Assembly (NCBI GenBank): GCA_963932145.1
Contig: OZ010613.1
Location: forward strand, 41,600,081-41,664,080
Direction of reading: 5' to 3'
DNA length: 64,000 nucleotides
Source of the DNA: Acanthosepion lycidas
Lineage: Eukaryota > Mollusca > Cephalopoda > Sepiida > Sepiidae
The notes beneath the pieces are model-generated. The model ran no database searches. It saw only the letters and a list, made by a program, of their open reading frames with translations, and was not told the DNA's origin. The number at the start of each line of letters is the position of its first letter. The first letter of the stretch is position 1. Positions 10,175 to 20,140 of this stretch are shown piece by piece. Both the position numbers and the translations under genes were made by a program.

Positions 10175-10329
10175 GCATTATGTCACTTTTCCATTTCTTC
10201 ACCTCAACCCGATTGACTGATAGTGTTTTTTTAAGGTTTATCAACCTTTTTTCAGTTTATTTAAAGCCAGAAAATATTTTTTAGATTGTAATAATTTTCA
10301 GGGGATAATAATGATAATAAAAGTCCTAC

Positions 10330-10510
10330 TAATTCTCTTCAGGCTCCATGCTTTCCGGCCAACTTTGGTCTTTAAAAAATTAAATGCGACGTCAATCGTT
10401 ATCTCTTGCCTTGATTCATCTTCTTTTATTGTTCTCTCTCCTTAATAATGTTTCTTTTTTCGACTACTTTCACACCCAGTAACCTCTTGTGTATTAGAGG
10501 CTTTACTCCC
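10330..10510 (+). mobile_element. 3' end of the Jockey/CR1-like LINE
   Basis: Contains AAATTAAATGCGACGTCAAT, then a TTCTTTTATTGTTCTCTC motif and TTTCACACCCAGTAACC, matching the other 3' ends. Only the tail is present. Confidence 0.65.
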
Positions 10511-10539
10511 TTCCATGGGCTGAATTCGATTTAAAAAAA

Positions 10540-10783
10540 ATAATAATTGATTAGCAAGAGGTGGATTCATCACTTTCCTAAGAGTATTTGTGCGTAAGTG
10601 AATCCGAATAGAATCGGAACTCGGATCTCCGATTTCCAATTTAGAACCATTATCCATTACACCACCCTTACATCCAGACTTCCTGATATTCCCAAGCGGT
10701 CACTGGTCTAGACCAGAGTCGACGTTGCTTATCTTTGTTGGTCATATAAGAAACGGTGTTTCAGCGTGATATGGCTGTAAGCT
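10540..10783 (-). mobile_element. 5S rRNA/tRNA chimeric SINE
   Basis: On the minus strand a diverged 5S rRNA (10783-10678) contains AGATAAGCAACGTCGA, corresponding to the 5S A-box region, and GTGACCGCTTGGGAATATC, corresponding to the C-box region. It runs directly into a tRNA-like unit (GTGGTGTAATGGATAATGG, then GAGTTCCGATTC). The order 5S then tRNA is the same in the copies at 20.1, 29.5, 34.6 and 44.0 kb, so the fusion is a family trait. Confidence 0.8.
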
Positions 10784-10789
10784 ACCTAA

Positions 10790-11065
10790 ACCAGAGTGTG
10801 TGATATTTTCAGTACTGCCAGACCCAGGGTTTGAACTTCGAACTGGCAGGAAATTTGATATGTTTTAACCAAAGCTTTAATCTGCTGACTTTTGAGTTTC
10901 CATTGTCTTGGAAAGCGGAATGAGAACCATATACCCCCTGTCAATGGAATAAAGAGTTCCATTCGAAATTCCGCGTGTAAAGACACCTAAAGAAGGCCGG
11001 CGAAAACGACGGCCTAAATATTGTGTGTATAACAACTAAGATTAGGATAATCGGTCCGAATGGAA
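10790..11065 (+). mobile_element. SINE family B-related copy
   Basis: A B-box-like GGGTTTGAACTTCG, a body with GAATGAGAACC and AATAAAGAGTTCCATTCG, and a 3' segment (GAAGAAGGCCGGCG, then ACGACGGCC and TAAATATTG) follow the layout of family B at 11.64 and 15.54 kb. It is more diverged than those copies. Confidence 0.65.
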
Positions 11066-11637
11066 AGGCATATGCAATTGAATTTAAATTTATACATACT
11101 CATCCACTACAGTACCTTAAGGGGCCGCCTCTCTCCCCTTTATGTTTCTTTCCGCAGCTGCACAGGATAGCGTACACACAGTCTTTAGTCATGTTCTCCT
11201 CTATAGATGAAGGGTCTTAACGTAAGACTTCAAGAAAACCAGAAAGCTGTAACACTGGGGGAAGTGGACAAATCAGGCGCGGCTGACCACATATGGAGAG
11301 AGAAGGGAGATCACTGCCCTCTGTGGGATCGGGTTGAGATCATAGACAAAGAACACCGTTAGAAAATTCGTAAACTTAAGGAATCAGCACATATGCTCGG
11401 CCACAAAAATCTCCTGAGCCGACCAAGCATAGAAATGAATACAATATGGGAACCAGTAATAAGGGGTGCCAGAGAATAGCAATAATAACAATGAAAATTG
11501 CAATATGAGCTCTGGTAAAAGCATGAAATAATAAGAGCAGAAATTGCAATATGAGCACCTTTTTAAAAAAAAAAAAAAAGTTTGCTGAAGACATTAGGTT
11601 TATAATACCCAGAAATTCATACCCAGATGTCCTCAAG
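11066..11637. other. Unassigned sequence
   Basis: No gene recognised. It contains an A-rich run near 11565 and low-complexity AATAA words. Open frames are short. Confidence 0.4.
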
Positions 11638-11905
11638 GACACATGGCGCAGTGGATAAAGGCGTTATTTAGATCAAGGACCCAAAGAGTGTGAGTTCAAT
11701 ACCCGGTTAAGACAGTGGAGAACTTGGAGAGGGAAATTAACAGGAGATAACTGGTAATTGACATCCATTAAACATGGCACGTGGAACTAGAACCGTCTAC
11801 CCCAGCGAAATAAAGGGTTCAGTTCGACATTCCAACCACCCGAAGAAGGTTGGAGCGTACAACGGCCGAAACGTTGTAATATGGCGACAAAGATTAGGAA
11901 AATAG
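11638..11905 (+). mobile_element. tRNA-derived SINE (family B)
   Basis: The A-box-like TGGCGCAGTGGATAAAGGCG and B-box-like GAGTTCAATACCCGG mark a tRNA-derived head. The body has GGCACGTGGAACTAGAAC and AATAAAGGGTTC. The 3' segment is GAAGAAGG, a spacer, then CGGCCGAAACGTTGT. That segment resembles a hammerhead core (CTGAAGA, a paired GGCC/GGCC stem, GAAAC). Other copies: 15.54, 33.60, 33.77, 38.31, 45.05 and 51.84/52.44 kb. Confidence 0.85.
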
Positions 11906-11961
11906 TGTAATCCACTGCAATTTCAAATGATGTATAGATAAAAAGACAAGAGGAAAAAAAA

Positions 11962-12007
11962 CTTTTTAACCGACGCGTTTCGTCCTCTCAGGGACTTTAT
12001 AAAGGTG
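11962..12007 (-). ncRNA. Degenerate hammerhead-like motif
   Basis: Minus strand: stem II GTCC-CTGAGA-GGAC is intact, followed by GAAAC, a short stem III and GTC. The 5' core CTGATGA is replaced by a TTTATAA-like sequence. It looks like a decayed hammerhead of the short-stem-III type. Confidence 0.5.
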
Positions 12008-12057
12008 AATGTAAGGATTTATTTTGTTGTGCGTGTTTATCTACAAGAGAAAAGAGG

Positions 12058-12330
12058 GGCACCTCGGTGTAGTGTAATGGTTAGCAAGCTTGTCTCTCGA
12101 AAACAGTTACGACTGAAAAGTGAATTCGATCCTCACTAGGAGCCCAATACTTTCGGCCTTGTACAACATCTAAGCTACGCTTAGAAAATAACAAGGGATA
12201 ACGTGGTGTAATGTTTAGCAAGCTTGTCTTGCTAAAACAGTTACGACTGGAGAGCAAGTTCGATCCTCACTGGGTGTCCCATACCTTTGGCCTTGTGCCA
12301 CATCTAAGCTACGCTTAGAAGATCAGTACA
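12058..12330 (+). mobile_element. tRNA-like SINE (family T), tandem dimer
   Basis: Two successive units, each with an A-box-like GTGTAATGKTTAGCAAGC, a B-box-like TTCGATCCTCACT, a GGCCTTGT segment and ACATCTAAGCTACGCTTAGA. Unit 1 is about 12058-12190 and unit 2 about 12193-12322. Single units occur at 4.7 and 58.5 kb. Confidence 0.85.
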
Positions 12331-12414
12331 CAAGAGCAAAGGTGCCATCGGTTTATGAAGGCTTTAAAAGTTGAGAGCGTTCATGAACTTTCATCAAGTG
12401 GTTGAAAGGTCACA

Positions 12415-12534
12415 CTTCTTGCTTGTAGAACTCTCTTCCCTCCTTGCTTTCCAGTCAAATTTGATCTTCAAAATTTGAATGCATTGTCAATCGTTTTCTT
12501 CTGTCTTAATTTCTGTTCTTTTATTGTAGTTTCT
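12415..12534 (+). mobile_element. 3' end of the Jockey/CR1-like LINE
   Basis: Contains TTTGAATGCATTGTCAATCG and CTTTTATTGTAGTTTCTC, the recurring LINE 3' module. Confidence 0.65.
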
Positions 12535-12770
12535 CATTGTCCTTGTTGCTTTCACTACGTACCGTGAGTGTTAAGTTCTCCAAACCCTCTATCCTCAGTA
12601 GGTGTCCGAGAAATTTCATCTTCTTTCTGATTTTTTTTTTGTTCCTATTTTCCTTGAAACTTCCTCGTTGCTCGTGTGTCCCGTGCCATGCGTGCTCAAT
12701 ATCCGTCAGTATAATCTGGTCTTTGGGTAGCCCAATGTCTCGCTCTTGCCAACAGCAAAGCACCAATTTT
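12535..12770 (-). pseudogene. RTE-like LINE ORF2 C-terminal fragment
   Basis: Minus-strand frame reads KKMKFLGHLLRIEGLENLTL, the conserved end of RTE-type ORF2 shared with 48.55 kb (FLGHTMRKEGLENLTLTGH) and 59.3 and 59.5 kb. Residues upstream are more diverged. A 314-codon open frame on the other strand continues into the CT array and is an artefact. Confidence 0.8.
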
Positions 12771-13019
12771 CATCATGGCCAACATATGCAGAAATTCTCA
12801 AAAATGACCAAAGAGCCCCAATCCAACACCCTCCCTCAAGCGGCTCGCGGTGAACAAGAGCTGGTTTGCATTTCCATGACGCGACACCTACTTTCAATGG
12901 ACACTTTCCCCACGCTGCAACTTGTCGCAGTATGTTCATCATTTAAAGCCCCGACGCTGACAGTGCACTTGTGTAAGTGTTACTCCGTTACAAAATTGGT
13001 CGGGGACATTGAACATTTT
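12771..13019. other. Unassigned sequence between RTE fragment and CT array
   Basis: No feature recognised. Confidence 0.35.
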
Positions 13020-13027
13020 ATCAGAAT

Positions 13028-13473
13028 ATCTCTCTCTCTTTTTCTCCCTTCCTCTCTTCCTCTTTCTCCCTTCCTCTCTTCCTCTTTCTCCCTTCCTCTC
13101 TTCCTCTTTCTCCCTTCCTCTCTTCCTTTTTCTCCCTTCCTCTCTTTTTCTTCTCTTTTTCCTCTCTTTTCCTCTCTTTTTCCTCTTTTTCCTCTTTACC
13201 TCTCTTTTTCCTCTTTTCCTCTCTTTTTCCTCTTTTCCTCTCTCTCTCTCCTGTCTCTCTTTCCTCTCTCTCTCTCTCCTGTCTCTCTTTCCTCTCTCTC
13301 TCTCTCCTGTCTCTCTTTCCTCTCTCTCTCTCTCCTGTCTCTCTTTCCTATCTCTTTCTTCTCTCTCTCTCCTCTTTCTTCTCTCTCTCTCCTCTTTCTT
13401 CTCTCTCTCTCCTCTTTCTTCTCTCTCTCCTTTCCTCTCCTCTTTCTTTCTTTCTCTCTCTCTCTCTCTCTTG
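13028..13473. repeat. CT-rich array with higher-order periods
   Basis: Almost pure pyrimidine on the plus strand. Subarrays have recognisable periods: a TTTCTCCCTTCCTCTCTTCC type, a CTCTTTTTCCTCTTTTCC type and a CTGTCTCTTTCCTCTCTCTC type. The long frames on both strands (Leu/Ser-rich or Arg/Glu/Lys-rich) are low-complexity artefacts. Confidence 0.95.
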
Positions 13474-13589
13474 TCTTCTAGAATAAATCGGCATTGTCCT
13501 TTCGGGAATTGCAATATTTTCTGTCAGTTTATTATAAAAAATTACTGTTTAATCAGGGAGCCTTCATATGAGGCTTCGCACTGCACTAT

Positions 13590-13985
13590 GCTCAGTATTT
13601 TTTTTTAAACATCAACAGGTCACCTCGACCGAAAGAAATATTTAATAAGATACAAGGATTGGCAAAGAAAATGTCTGCTCTTCTTTAATTATACCAGATT
13701 TGATCATAGAATCAAACAAAGCATAAAAAGGTTCGCAGAAGCGTCTTAGGATTCTAAATCTATTCCTTAGCATCGTTTCCTTTCACTCCCAATCGTTGTA
13801 CGAGGATCGATTAAAACGTAATGTCTGTTCTTCTCTAATTCTAACAAATTTGACAGTAGAAACACATAATCTAAACCAAAATGAAAACTCAAGTCACATG
13901 ATTTCAAATCCAGTCATCAATATAGTCTCATTCCTTCTTAATCGTTGTACGGAGATCGATTAAAATGTAACGTTTGCCCTTCTCT
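13590..13985. repeat. ~150-bp satellite, block 1
   Basis: Two units share TTCTTCTCTAATT-like starts and TCGTTGTACG(G/A)AGATCGATTAAAA-like ends about 150 bases apart. The block is preceded by CGAAAGAAATATTTAATAAG, which also precedes block 2 at 15.04 kb. Confidence 0.7.
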
Positions 13986-13999
13986 AATATTAATCGATT

Positions 14000-14220
14000 T
14001 TTTTAATCGATTTCACTCCAAGCAAAGCAGTAAAGTCACTAAGACGCAAGTGGTTACTTGGTTTGGAAGAATTAGAAAACAAACTATAATAAGAAGCAAG
14101 AACAAAAGAGTAATCAGGAAAACATTAGGAGGCGATTGACATTGCATTAATTTTTTTTTTAAGTTCGCTGGAAAACATGGAGCCGAAAGGGATTTCCACA
14201 AGCGAGAAATGCGAGAGAAG
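14000..14220 (-). mobile_element. 3' end of the Jockey/CR1-like LINE
   Basis: On the minus strand, matches the 3' module (AATGCAATGTCAATCGCC, then CTTTTGTTCTTGCTTC and a GACTTTACTGCTTTGCTTGG end). Confidence 0.6.
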
Positions 14221-14344
14221 AAACTGTTAGCATAGAACTTACGGCTACATCTAGCCAGCTCGACTGTAAATTGAGATCTCGACTGTAAATTGAGATCTCG
14301 ACACTAGTCGAGTACTGCGCTTAAATTTTAAAAAAATCTAGGTA

Positions 14345-15015
14345 CCATAGCGAAGAGCACATCCGTACAAATGAACGTATTTATAGAAAGAAAGAACACG
14401 GGAAGGACTTTACGGAGGTGGCAAAGTGACTGAAGCCGTGATGCCAGATCAAGACCAATAATATTGCTGATTCTTCTTTAGATTTTTTCAAGGAGCTCAA
14501 GGTAAATAGCAGGGGCACCGGACCATATGTGGCAGCAATATTCTAAGCATGGACGAATTGTAGACTAATAGATATGTAAGATAGATTCTGGAAAGAAAAA
14601 TTGTCTCGCACGACACAGTGAACCAACTTTCTTAGCAGCTGAGCGAGCAATGGATTCAATATAGTCTTTCCACTTCGTGTCAGCTGAGAACGTTACCCGA
14701 GAAGTTGCAACGAATCGCTTGTCTGGAGGTTAGCATGAGTCATGCTGATGGAAGTCAGAGAGGTATCTCTGAAATGATTTTCTGAAGTCGTTAAAATTAA
14801 GAAGCCATCTTTTGTAGCAGTTAACTACGAACTTGAGGTCGTTTTGGACATCAGACGAAAAAAATTGTCTAGCCCGACACAATGAACTCAGTGGATTCAA
14901 TAGTCATGTCAGTCGAGAACGTTAGCTAAAAAGGCGCAACGAGTCGCTCTCTTGGAGGTTAGCATCAGCCATGCTGGTAGAAGACAGAAAAGGCTCTCTC
15001 AGATGATTAAGACAG
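14345..15015 (-). pseudogene. Jockey/CR1-like LINE reverse transcriptase C-terminal region, internally duplicated
   Basis: Minus-strand translation gives KWKDYIESIARSAAKKVGSL, CRARQFFFPESILHIY, STIRPCLEYCCHIWSGAPA, LELLEKI and RRISNIIGLDLASRLQSL. This is the region downstream of the RT palm that is abundant in invertebrate LINE proteins. Stops interrupt it. The stretch from the CRARQ region onward occurs again at 14.86-15.01 kb in the same orientation, offset about 285 bases, so part of the element is duplicated. Confidence 0.8.
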
Positions 15016-15029
15016 AGCAGTTCTTTTTA

Positions 15030-15480
15030 AATATCAATAGAGGACATTAAACGAAAGAAATATATGATAAGGTAGAAGAATATTATAACAGATTTCATAG
15101 AAGCACACAATCAAAATTAAACTGAAAACTGAAGTCCCGATATTCCAGATATAGTCCTTAACAGTGTCTCCTTTATTCTCAGTCTTGTTGAGAGGGTCGC
15201 TCAAACGTAATGGCCGTTCCTCTTTAGAGACAATATATTTAATTACAGAATCGCATAATATATATCAAAATGAATATAAAAAATCTCAGAAACCAAAATC
15301 GAGCCCTCAGTATAGTCTTCATTCTTTCTCGGTTGTGCTAAAAAGGGTTTGCCACAAAGTAAAGACTGTTGTTCATTAATTACCGCAGATTTAATTGTCG
15401 AATTAACGTAAAGCATCCCCCAAAGAACACAAAAGTCACAGGATCTCAAATCTATTTCTCAACATAGTCGCCTTCCTTCT
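15030..15480. repeat. ~150-bp satellite, block 2
   Basis: About three diverged units, each with an internal AGTATAGTC/ACATAGTC word, a CCTTCCTTCT-type segment and a (C)AAA(C)GTAA(T) end. Homologous to block 1 at 13.6 kb, with the LINE fragment between them. Confidence 0.65.
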
Positions 15481-15481
15481 A

Positions 15482-16070
15482 TTGAGTTGGTGCATAATTA
15501 TCAGGGGTTTTTTGTAGGCGAGTTATTTGCTAATAAAAATAGCAGTGGATAAAGGCGTCGCTTAGACACAGTGAGAGGACCCAAAGAGTGTGAGTTCAAT
15601 ACCCGGTTAAGGCAGTGGAGAACTTTCAGAGGGAAATTAACAGGAGATAACTGATAACTGACATCCATTAAACATGGCACGTGGAACTAGAACAGTAGAC
15701 CCCAGTGAGCGAAATAAAGGGTTCAGTTCGACATTCCAACCACCTGAAGAAGGCCGGAGCGTACAACGGCCGAAACGTTGTAATAAATATGACGACAAAG
15801 ATGAGGACATTAGTCCGAATAATGTAAATAGTGTTCTTAATACCTCATCTCAGAAATATAGACAGATACTGAATTGCTATTTTGTTTCCTTTTCTTTCTT
15901 TTTTTCTTTTTTTTTTTAATAAAAATATTTAATTCTCAGGTTATAAAAATGCGGGTCGTTAATCATAGGCTCCGGAATAATCATTTAAAAATGTTATTGT
16001 TGAATGGTTATGTTACTTTTTTCATAATAAATATTGTTTTAAAACGCCTGGTAATTATGCACCAACCCAA
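15482..16070. mobile_element. Mariner-ended nonautonomous element, split by a SINE
   Basis: The ends TTGAGTTGGTGCATAATTA and TAATTATGCACCAACCCAA are inverted repeats flanked by TA at 15480-15481 and 16071-16072. They resemble the MADE1-like ends with a different inner part (TGCATAATTA). Without the nested SINE the element is about 200 bases. No transposase sequence remains. Confidence 0.85.
15542..15916 (+). mobile_element. SINE family B copy nested in the mariner-ended element
   Basis: The 11-base duplication TAATAAAAATA flanks the SINE at 15531-15541 and 15917-15927. The head is slightly 5'-truncated (GCAGTGGATAAAGGCG), the B box is GAGTTCAATACCC, and the 3' segment is GAAGAAGGCC, then ACGGCCGAAACGTTG. 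The sequence ends in a long CT/T-rich tail. The insertion post-dates the host element. Confidence 0.9.
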
Positions 16071-16177
16071 TAAATCATGTTATTCCATCTTTCACGTAGA
16101 GCAAGTAGACCCGCCTCGATGTTTCTTATCTATCCACCGAGTGCTTTCTTCATCGACTTATGGATGAAAGCGTGAGA

Positions 16178-16392
16178 GTTCGGGTTAAGGGCTCTATGGT
16201 GGATGAGGCAAGGTCAACTAACCATGCGCTTCGATTCCAGACTAGGTTCCATAACCTTGGTTGGCAACCAATCTACTGCAGAAAGAAACGGCAGCCGACG
16301 GTAGGAGAATCATCTGCCTAGACTGTCCTAGACATGAATCAAAAGACACGCTTGGGCGATCGGGTATTACGTATGGCACTTGACTGACTGAT
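16178..16392 (+). mobile_element. SINE family A copy, diverged
   Basis: Shows the family A body (CCTTGGTTGGCAACC, ATCTACTGCAGAAAGAAACG) and ends GGCACTTGACTGACTGATTC. The head is degraded. It abuts the T/C tract. Confidence 0.75.
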
Positions 16393-16665
16393 TCTTTTTT
16401 TTTCTTTTTTCTTTCTTTTTTTTTCTTTTTTCTTTCTTTTTTTTCTTTTTTCTTTCTTTTTTTTCTTTTTTCTTTCTTTTTTTCTTTTTTTCTTTCTTTT
16501 TTTCTTTTTTCTTTCATTTTTTCTTTTTTTCTTTCTTTTTTTCTTTTTTCTTTCTTTTTTTCTTTCTTTTTCTTTTTTCTTTTTCTTCTTTTTCTTCTTT
16601 TTTTTTCCTTTTTCTTTTTTTTTCTTTTTTTTTCTTTTTCTTTTTTTTTCTTTTTCTTTTTTTTT
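16393..16665. repeat. (TTTTTCTTTC)n-type polypyrimidine tract
   Basis: About 270 bases of T with spaced C. Open frames here on the minus strand are Lys/Glu/Arg runs and are artefacts. Confidence 0.95.
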
Positions 16666-17587
16666 CATATACTAGACCGGCCAATGACCACCCCACGTTG
16701 CGTCTACATCATCGCTTACGCAGGCATTTCCCGAAAAACTGGGAAGGGTCCACTGCACGTTCACAAATAAAACAAGATAAACGGCATGTCGAGAAATGAA
16801 AACTCGAAACCTGTTTCCAATAATATAAAATAGGTATTTTTATTCAGGGCTTTGCTTGATCAAAGCTCGGACCTCTCTTCCTATTATCCCATGTCCATCT
16901 AAAGTGTAGCTGACACCGGAACTACACGACGAGGATTTTGTCCTCCGCCAAGGACGGACCAGAACTGACGTTCAAGATCCCAACTGCGACGTAAAATAGA
17001 CCAACAACCGGAAACTCTGTTCGGTTTTATTATCACTTGTCCTAGAAAACCCTCATCCATTCATTTATTCTTCCGTTCCCGTTTGATCAAGAGGGTACTG
17101 CTTAGAAGAATTGGCTTCAAAGTATTCGTTCGCTAGCTATAAAATATTTAAAAAAAAAAAATTAAAATTGAGAAAAAATCACACCTTCGTCTTCTATATG
17201 AGTGTTGCAGTCATAGTGTCACAATTGTACTGCGTTTTATTTCAACTAATTTCGTAGGCTACAGCCAGTAATTTCCTACTTAGAGGTTGGCGCAGCATGA
17301 CCTTACCCCATTGATTAGCGTTTTACTTTTTGCTAGACGTTTACTGAATATCGGTTTTCTGGATTTAGAAAGCCTTATTTTGGTTAGGCAACATCCATTT
17401 GCAAAATTAACGCAACCCATCCACCATTTCGCTTCGTTGTAGACGTAAGCGAAGCGTAATTTATTAAAAAGAATTATTCTTTCCTTACCGCATAAAGCTA
17501 TTCAATGTTTCATACGCATGGTAAATTATCAGGCTTAAAGTTAAAATTATCCATCCAAACACCTCTTTATATAATGGCTTCAGTAAA
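16666..17587. other. Sequence without recognised gene or repeat
   Basis: Mixed-composition sequence. I see nothing with clear homology or coding structure. Confidence 0.4.
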
Positions 17588-17589
17588 TA

Positions 17590-18075
17590 CAGGGTGACAA
17601 AAAAGTAACGCCTTTTTTAAAATTAACTTTTAGTGAACAAAAATGAATTAGATGGCTTAAGATTAACTCTGGCTTTAGTGTTTGGGAATGGTTAAATCTT
17701 AATTTCAAGCTGAAGTGAATAGGAAGATGTGGAGGAATTGAGTGGACATCACGGTCACCAGACCTCAGACCACCGGACTTTTTCTTGTCGGGTTTACTGA
17801 AATTTATTTACAGGTTTAGATCGAAAACAATTCCTGAATTAAAACAAGAAATTTCTGATAAATTTTCTGAAATTAATATTGTAATGTGTCAAATGGTTTG
17901 TAGAAGTGTTGCCTCGTACTGAACGTGAACGAGGGAAATATTTTGAACAAATTAAATAGTTCAACAAATCATGTTGTTTTGATGTGACAATACTTATAAA
18001 TCATTTTAAAATACAGTAATTTATTTTTGTTCAATAAAAGCTAATAAAATTGGCAACTATTTCTCATAGTTTTGC
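17590..18075 (+). mobile_element. IS630/Tc1/mariner-type transposon fragment
   Basis: Begins CAGGGTGACAAAAAAGTAAC directly after TA. The interior contains GIEWTSRSPDLRPPDFFLSG, spanning the last catalytic Asp of this superfamily (SPDL..PDFFL). Then RFRSKTIPELKQEISDKFSE, a typical C-terminal segment, follows. The N-terminal and central catalytic regions are absent, so the copy is internally deleted. The expected right terminal repeat is not seen; a VNTR retroposon begins at about 18080. Confidence 0.75.
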
Positions 18076-18079
18076 ACGT

Positions 18080-18545
18080 CCTGGGTATGACGATAAACTA
18101 CGTCCAACAACAAGGCTTCAGATAATGTTTTCGGAAAAATAATGTTGCCAGCTATACGTTTTTTTTTTAAAATAATGTTGCCAGCTATAGGTTGTTTTTT
18201 TTTTTAATAATGTTACCAGCTATTCGTTTTTGAAACAGTAATGTTGCCAGCTATGCGATTTTGAAGCAACAATGATGCCAACTATATTTTTTTGAAAAGA
18301 TAATGTTGCCAGCTATGTTTTTTGGGAAAAATAATGTTGCCAGCTATACGTTTTTTGGAAAAAATAATGTTGCCACTATGCGTTTTTTAAAACAATGTTG
18401 CCAGCTATGTTTTTGAAAAAATAATAATGTTGCCAGCTATATGTTTAATAGCACTGTATATTTAATATATATATATATATATATACCTTAATTTGGCATT
18501 AAATGACCCACAGTGGTTGATATGCCATAAAACCCAACCAACCAT
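18080..18545 (+). mobile_element. VNTR retroposon (subfamily 2, CCAGCTATACG units)
   Basis: 5' motif CTGGGTATGACGATAAACTA, then a direct jump to about ten imperfect units with core ATGTTGCCAGCTATACG plus a T/A-rich spacer. A (TA)n run follows, then the family tail GGCATTAAATGACCC, GGTTGATATGCCATAAAAC and CCAACCAACC. The GC-rich body seen in other copies is missing. The unit core differs from the 55.5-kb subfamily (CCAGCAATACAT), so the arrays diverged separately. Confidence 0.85.
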
Positions 18546-19115
18546 CAACAACCATCATAGTTTTGCTGTCGAAATAGATAGATGCAACTGTTCTATTCTA
18601 ATAATTTCTTGACTTTTTTAACTAATGTTCCCCCAATACGAGACCTAAGGGTCACTCAAGGTAGAGGTTTACTGTGTGGAGTTGTATGAGCCTAAGAAAG
18701 GGCAAGATAACAGGAAAGGTAGCTAATTCTAGATTTGAAATGGACAAGATTTAATTAGCGAATAACATTTCAGTTCAGGCGTAGTATCGAATTGAAGTAG
18801 ACTTTAGAAAGAACTGGAAACTCGATCCTAAACAGGAAACAATGTATGGACCTCCACCCTTGTTCAAAAGAGCAGGGAGGAGTCTGAATCGAACTCGAAT
18901 TTAATACGTTTAATTACAATAGTAAATTCAACTGATGACATAGTTTCCAGATATAAAAGCCTGTATAAATCCACCGGAGGATTGTAGCGGTGACTTACTG
19001 ATTTAATGGAATAACCTGTCACCCTCATGTGTGACTACACTATAGGTAGTAACTACCTATAAGTCTCTGTAAGTCAACGGACTACAGAGACTAGCCGAAA
19101 TCTTTTTTGGCTATA
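18546..19115. other. Repeat-like sequence of unknown family
   Basis: Bases 18620-18900 resemble 30650-30920 (CTAAGAGCCACTGGAGGTGG and CTAAGGGTCACTCAAGGTAG types), so this is a dispersed repeat. No tRNA-like head is evident. Confidence 0.5.
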
Positions 19116-19117
19116 CA

Positions 19118-19605
19118 GTCAAACTCTATGCCTTTGGGCAGAGAGGAACCCGGACGAGACTCTGCCGTTTGGCAGTCTCGTTCGGGGAGGTAGACTGACC
19201 CTGAACCCGTTTATACGTGTTTGAAAGGGAATATTTTTGGCCGAGCCTACAGGCTCGGAAGACCCACGTTAAACTCGGTCTTCTGCCATATATACCCTAG
19301 TCGGGTGGGAGCTAGTAAATATCGACTAGCTGGAATCTGTTACTCAGCTCTTAGCTATTGTCGAACTCTCTGGCTTCAGGTAGAGAGGAACCCGGACAAG
19401 GCTATGCCGAAGGGCAGATTCTCGTCCGGGGAAGTAGACAGACCCGAACCCGTTTATGCAGGGTTTACGAGGAATTTTTGGTCGAGTCTACGGGCTCGGA
19501 TTGCCCCACATTAAACTCGGCCTTGTGCCGAATCCTACCCAGTGGGGAGGTTGGTAAATATTACTAGCTGGGATCTGTTGAGTACGACTCAAACTTACCC
19601 CAGAA
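19118..19605. repeat. GC-rich repeat, two tandem units (~242 bp)
   Basis: Unit 1 starts GTCAAACTC at 19118 and unit 2 GTCGAACTC at 19360. Both continue AGAGAGGAACCCGGACRAG, CCCGTTTAT, GGCTCGG, TTAAACTCGG and TAAATAT. The same dimer, with ~234-bp spacing, occurs at 23.9 kb. No long conserved open frame is shared. Confidence 0.85.
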
Positions 19606-20110
19606 CTACCGACCTTCCACTAGTAGCACTCGCTACTGGATTGCCTTGTGGCGACCTTGTGCATAACTGTTAGCTTTATTCTTATTGTACTGGTTGTTTA
19701 CAATAACCCTTCCGCCTTGTTTATCAAGTATATATTCCTATTAGCACGGAATATAACACTTACCACGGCGCGTGTATGTTTTGCAAGGAAGTGTGGAGAC
19801 GGCAAATCGACGAGCTTCGGACGGACAGTGAATAGGACAGCACTTCCTGCTGATACAGATGGTGGTGTCGCTTGTAGCCATGTTCACTGGCTGGTTCTCG
19901 GCGTTCATTGGCTGCATGTTGGCCGGGTCACGTGTATAAAAACACGGTATGCTCATTTAACAGGTTTTCACTTTGTGTTCGGGATGGTGAGCGGCGTATT
20001 GGAGATCGAGGCAAGAAGTGTGGATTTATATTCAGTAAAATTTCAGCCACGTCCCTATGGCCTGAACATACGAAAATGTTCTAAACTGTAAACACGTGGA
20101 ATCCATTTTG
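19606..20110 (+). promoter_or_regulatory. Promoter-like tract, possibly a solitary LTR fossil
   Basis: Moderately GC-rich. It contains GTTCATTGGCTGC (CCAAT-type, inverted) and CACGTGTATAAAAACACG (a TATA-like box inside a short palindrome), about 25 bases apart, then a 100-base GC-richer stretch. This is the arrangement of a pol II core promoter. The tract starts TGTTG-like and ends AACACA, which would fit an old LTR, but I see no second copy, gag or pol. An open frame of 147 codons across it is unlikely to be coding. Confidence 0.35.
19701..19826 (+). repeat. 126-bp inverted repeat, left arm
   Basis: Reverse-complementary to 20537-20662 with only a few differences. It lies at the start of the promoter-like tract. 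Confidence 0.95.
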
Positions 20111-20140
20111 CTTTAAACACAACCATAATTGTAGAAACGG

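Noticed and set aside
12537-13481. 314-codon open frame, Leu/Ser/Phe-rich
   Set aside because: Lies over the antisense of an RTE fragment and a CT array; composition is that of the repeat, not a protein.
16242-16696. Lys/Glu/Arg-rich open frames on the minus strand
   Set aside because: Antisense of a T/C-rich tract.
18080-18545. Helitron with internal minisatellite
   Set aside because: Related copies have 12-13-base target-site duplications and a simple-repeat tail, which Helitrons lack.
19648-20091. 147-codon open frame
   Set aside because: Overlaps the promoter-like tract; no domain, and the inverted copy of its first part shows no coding constraint.
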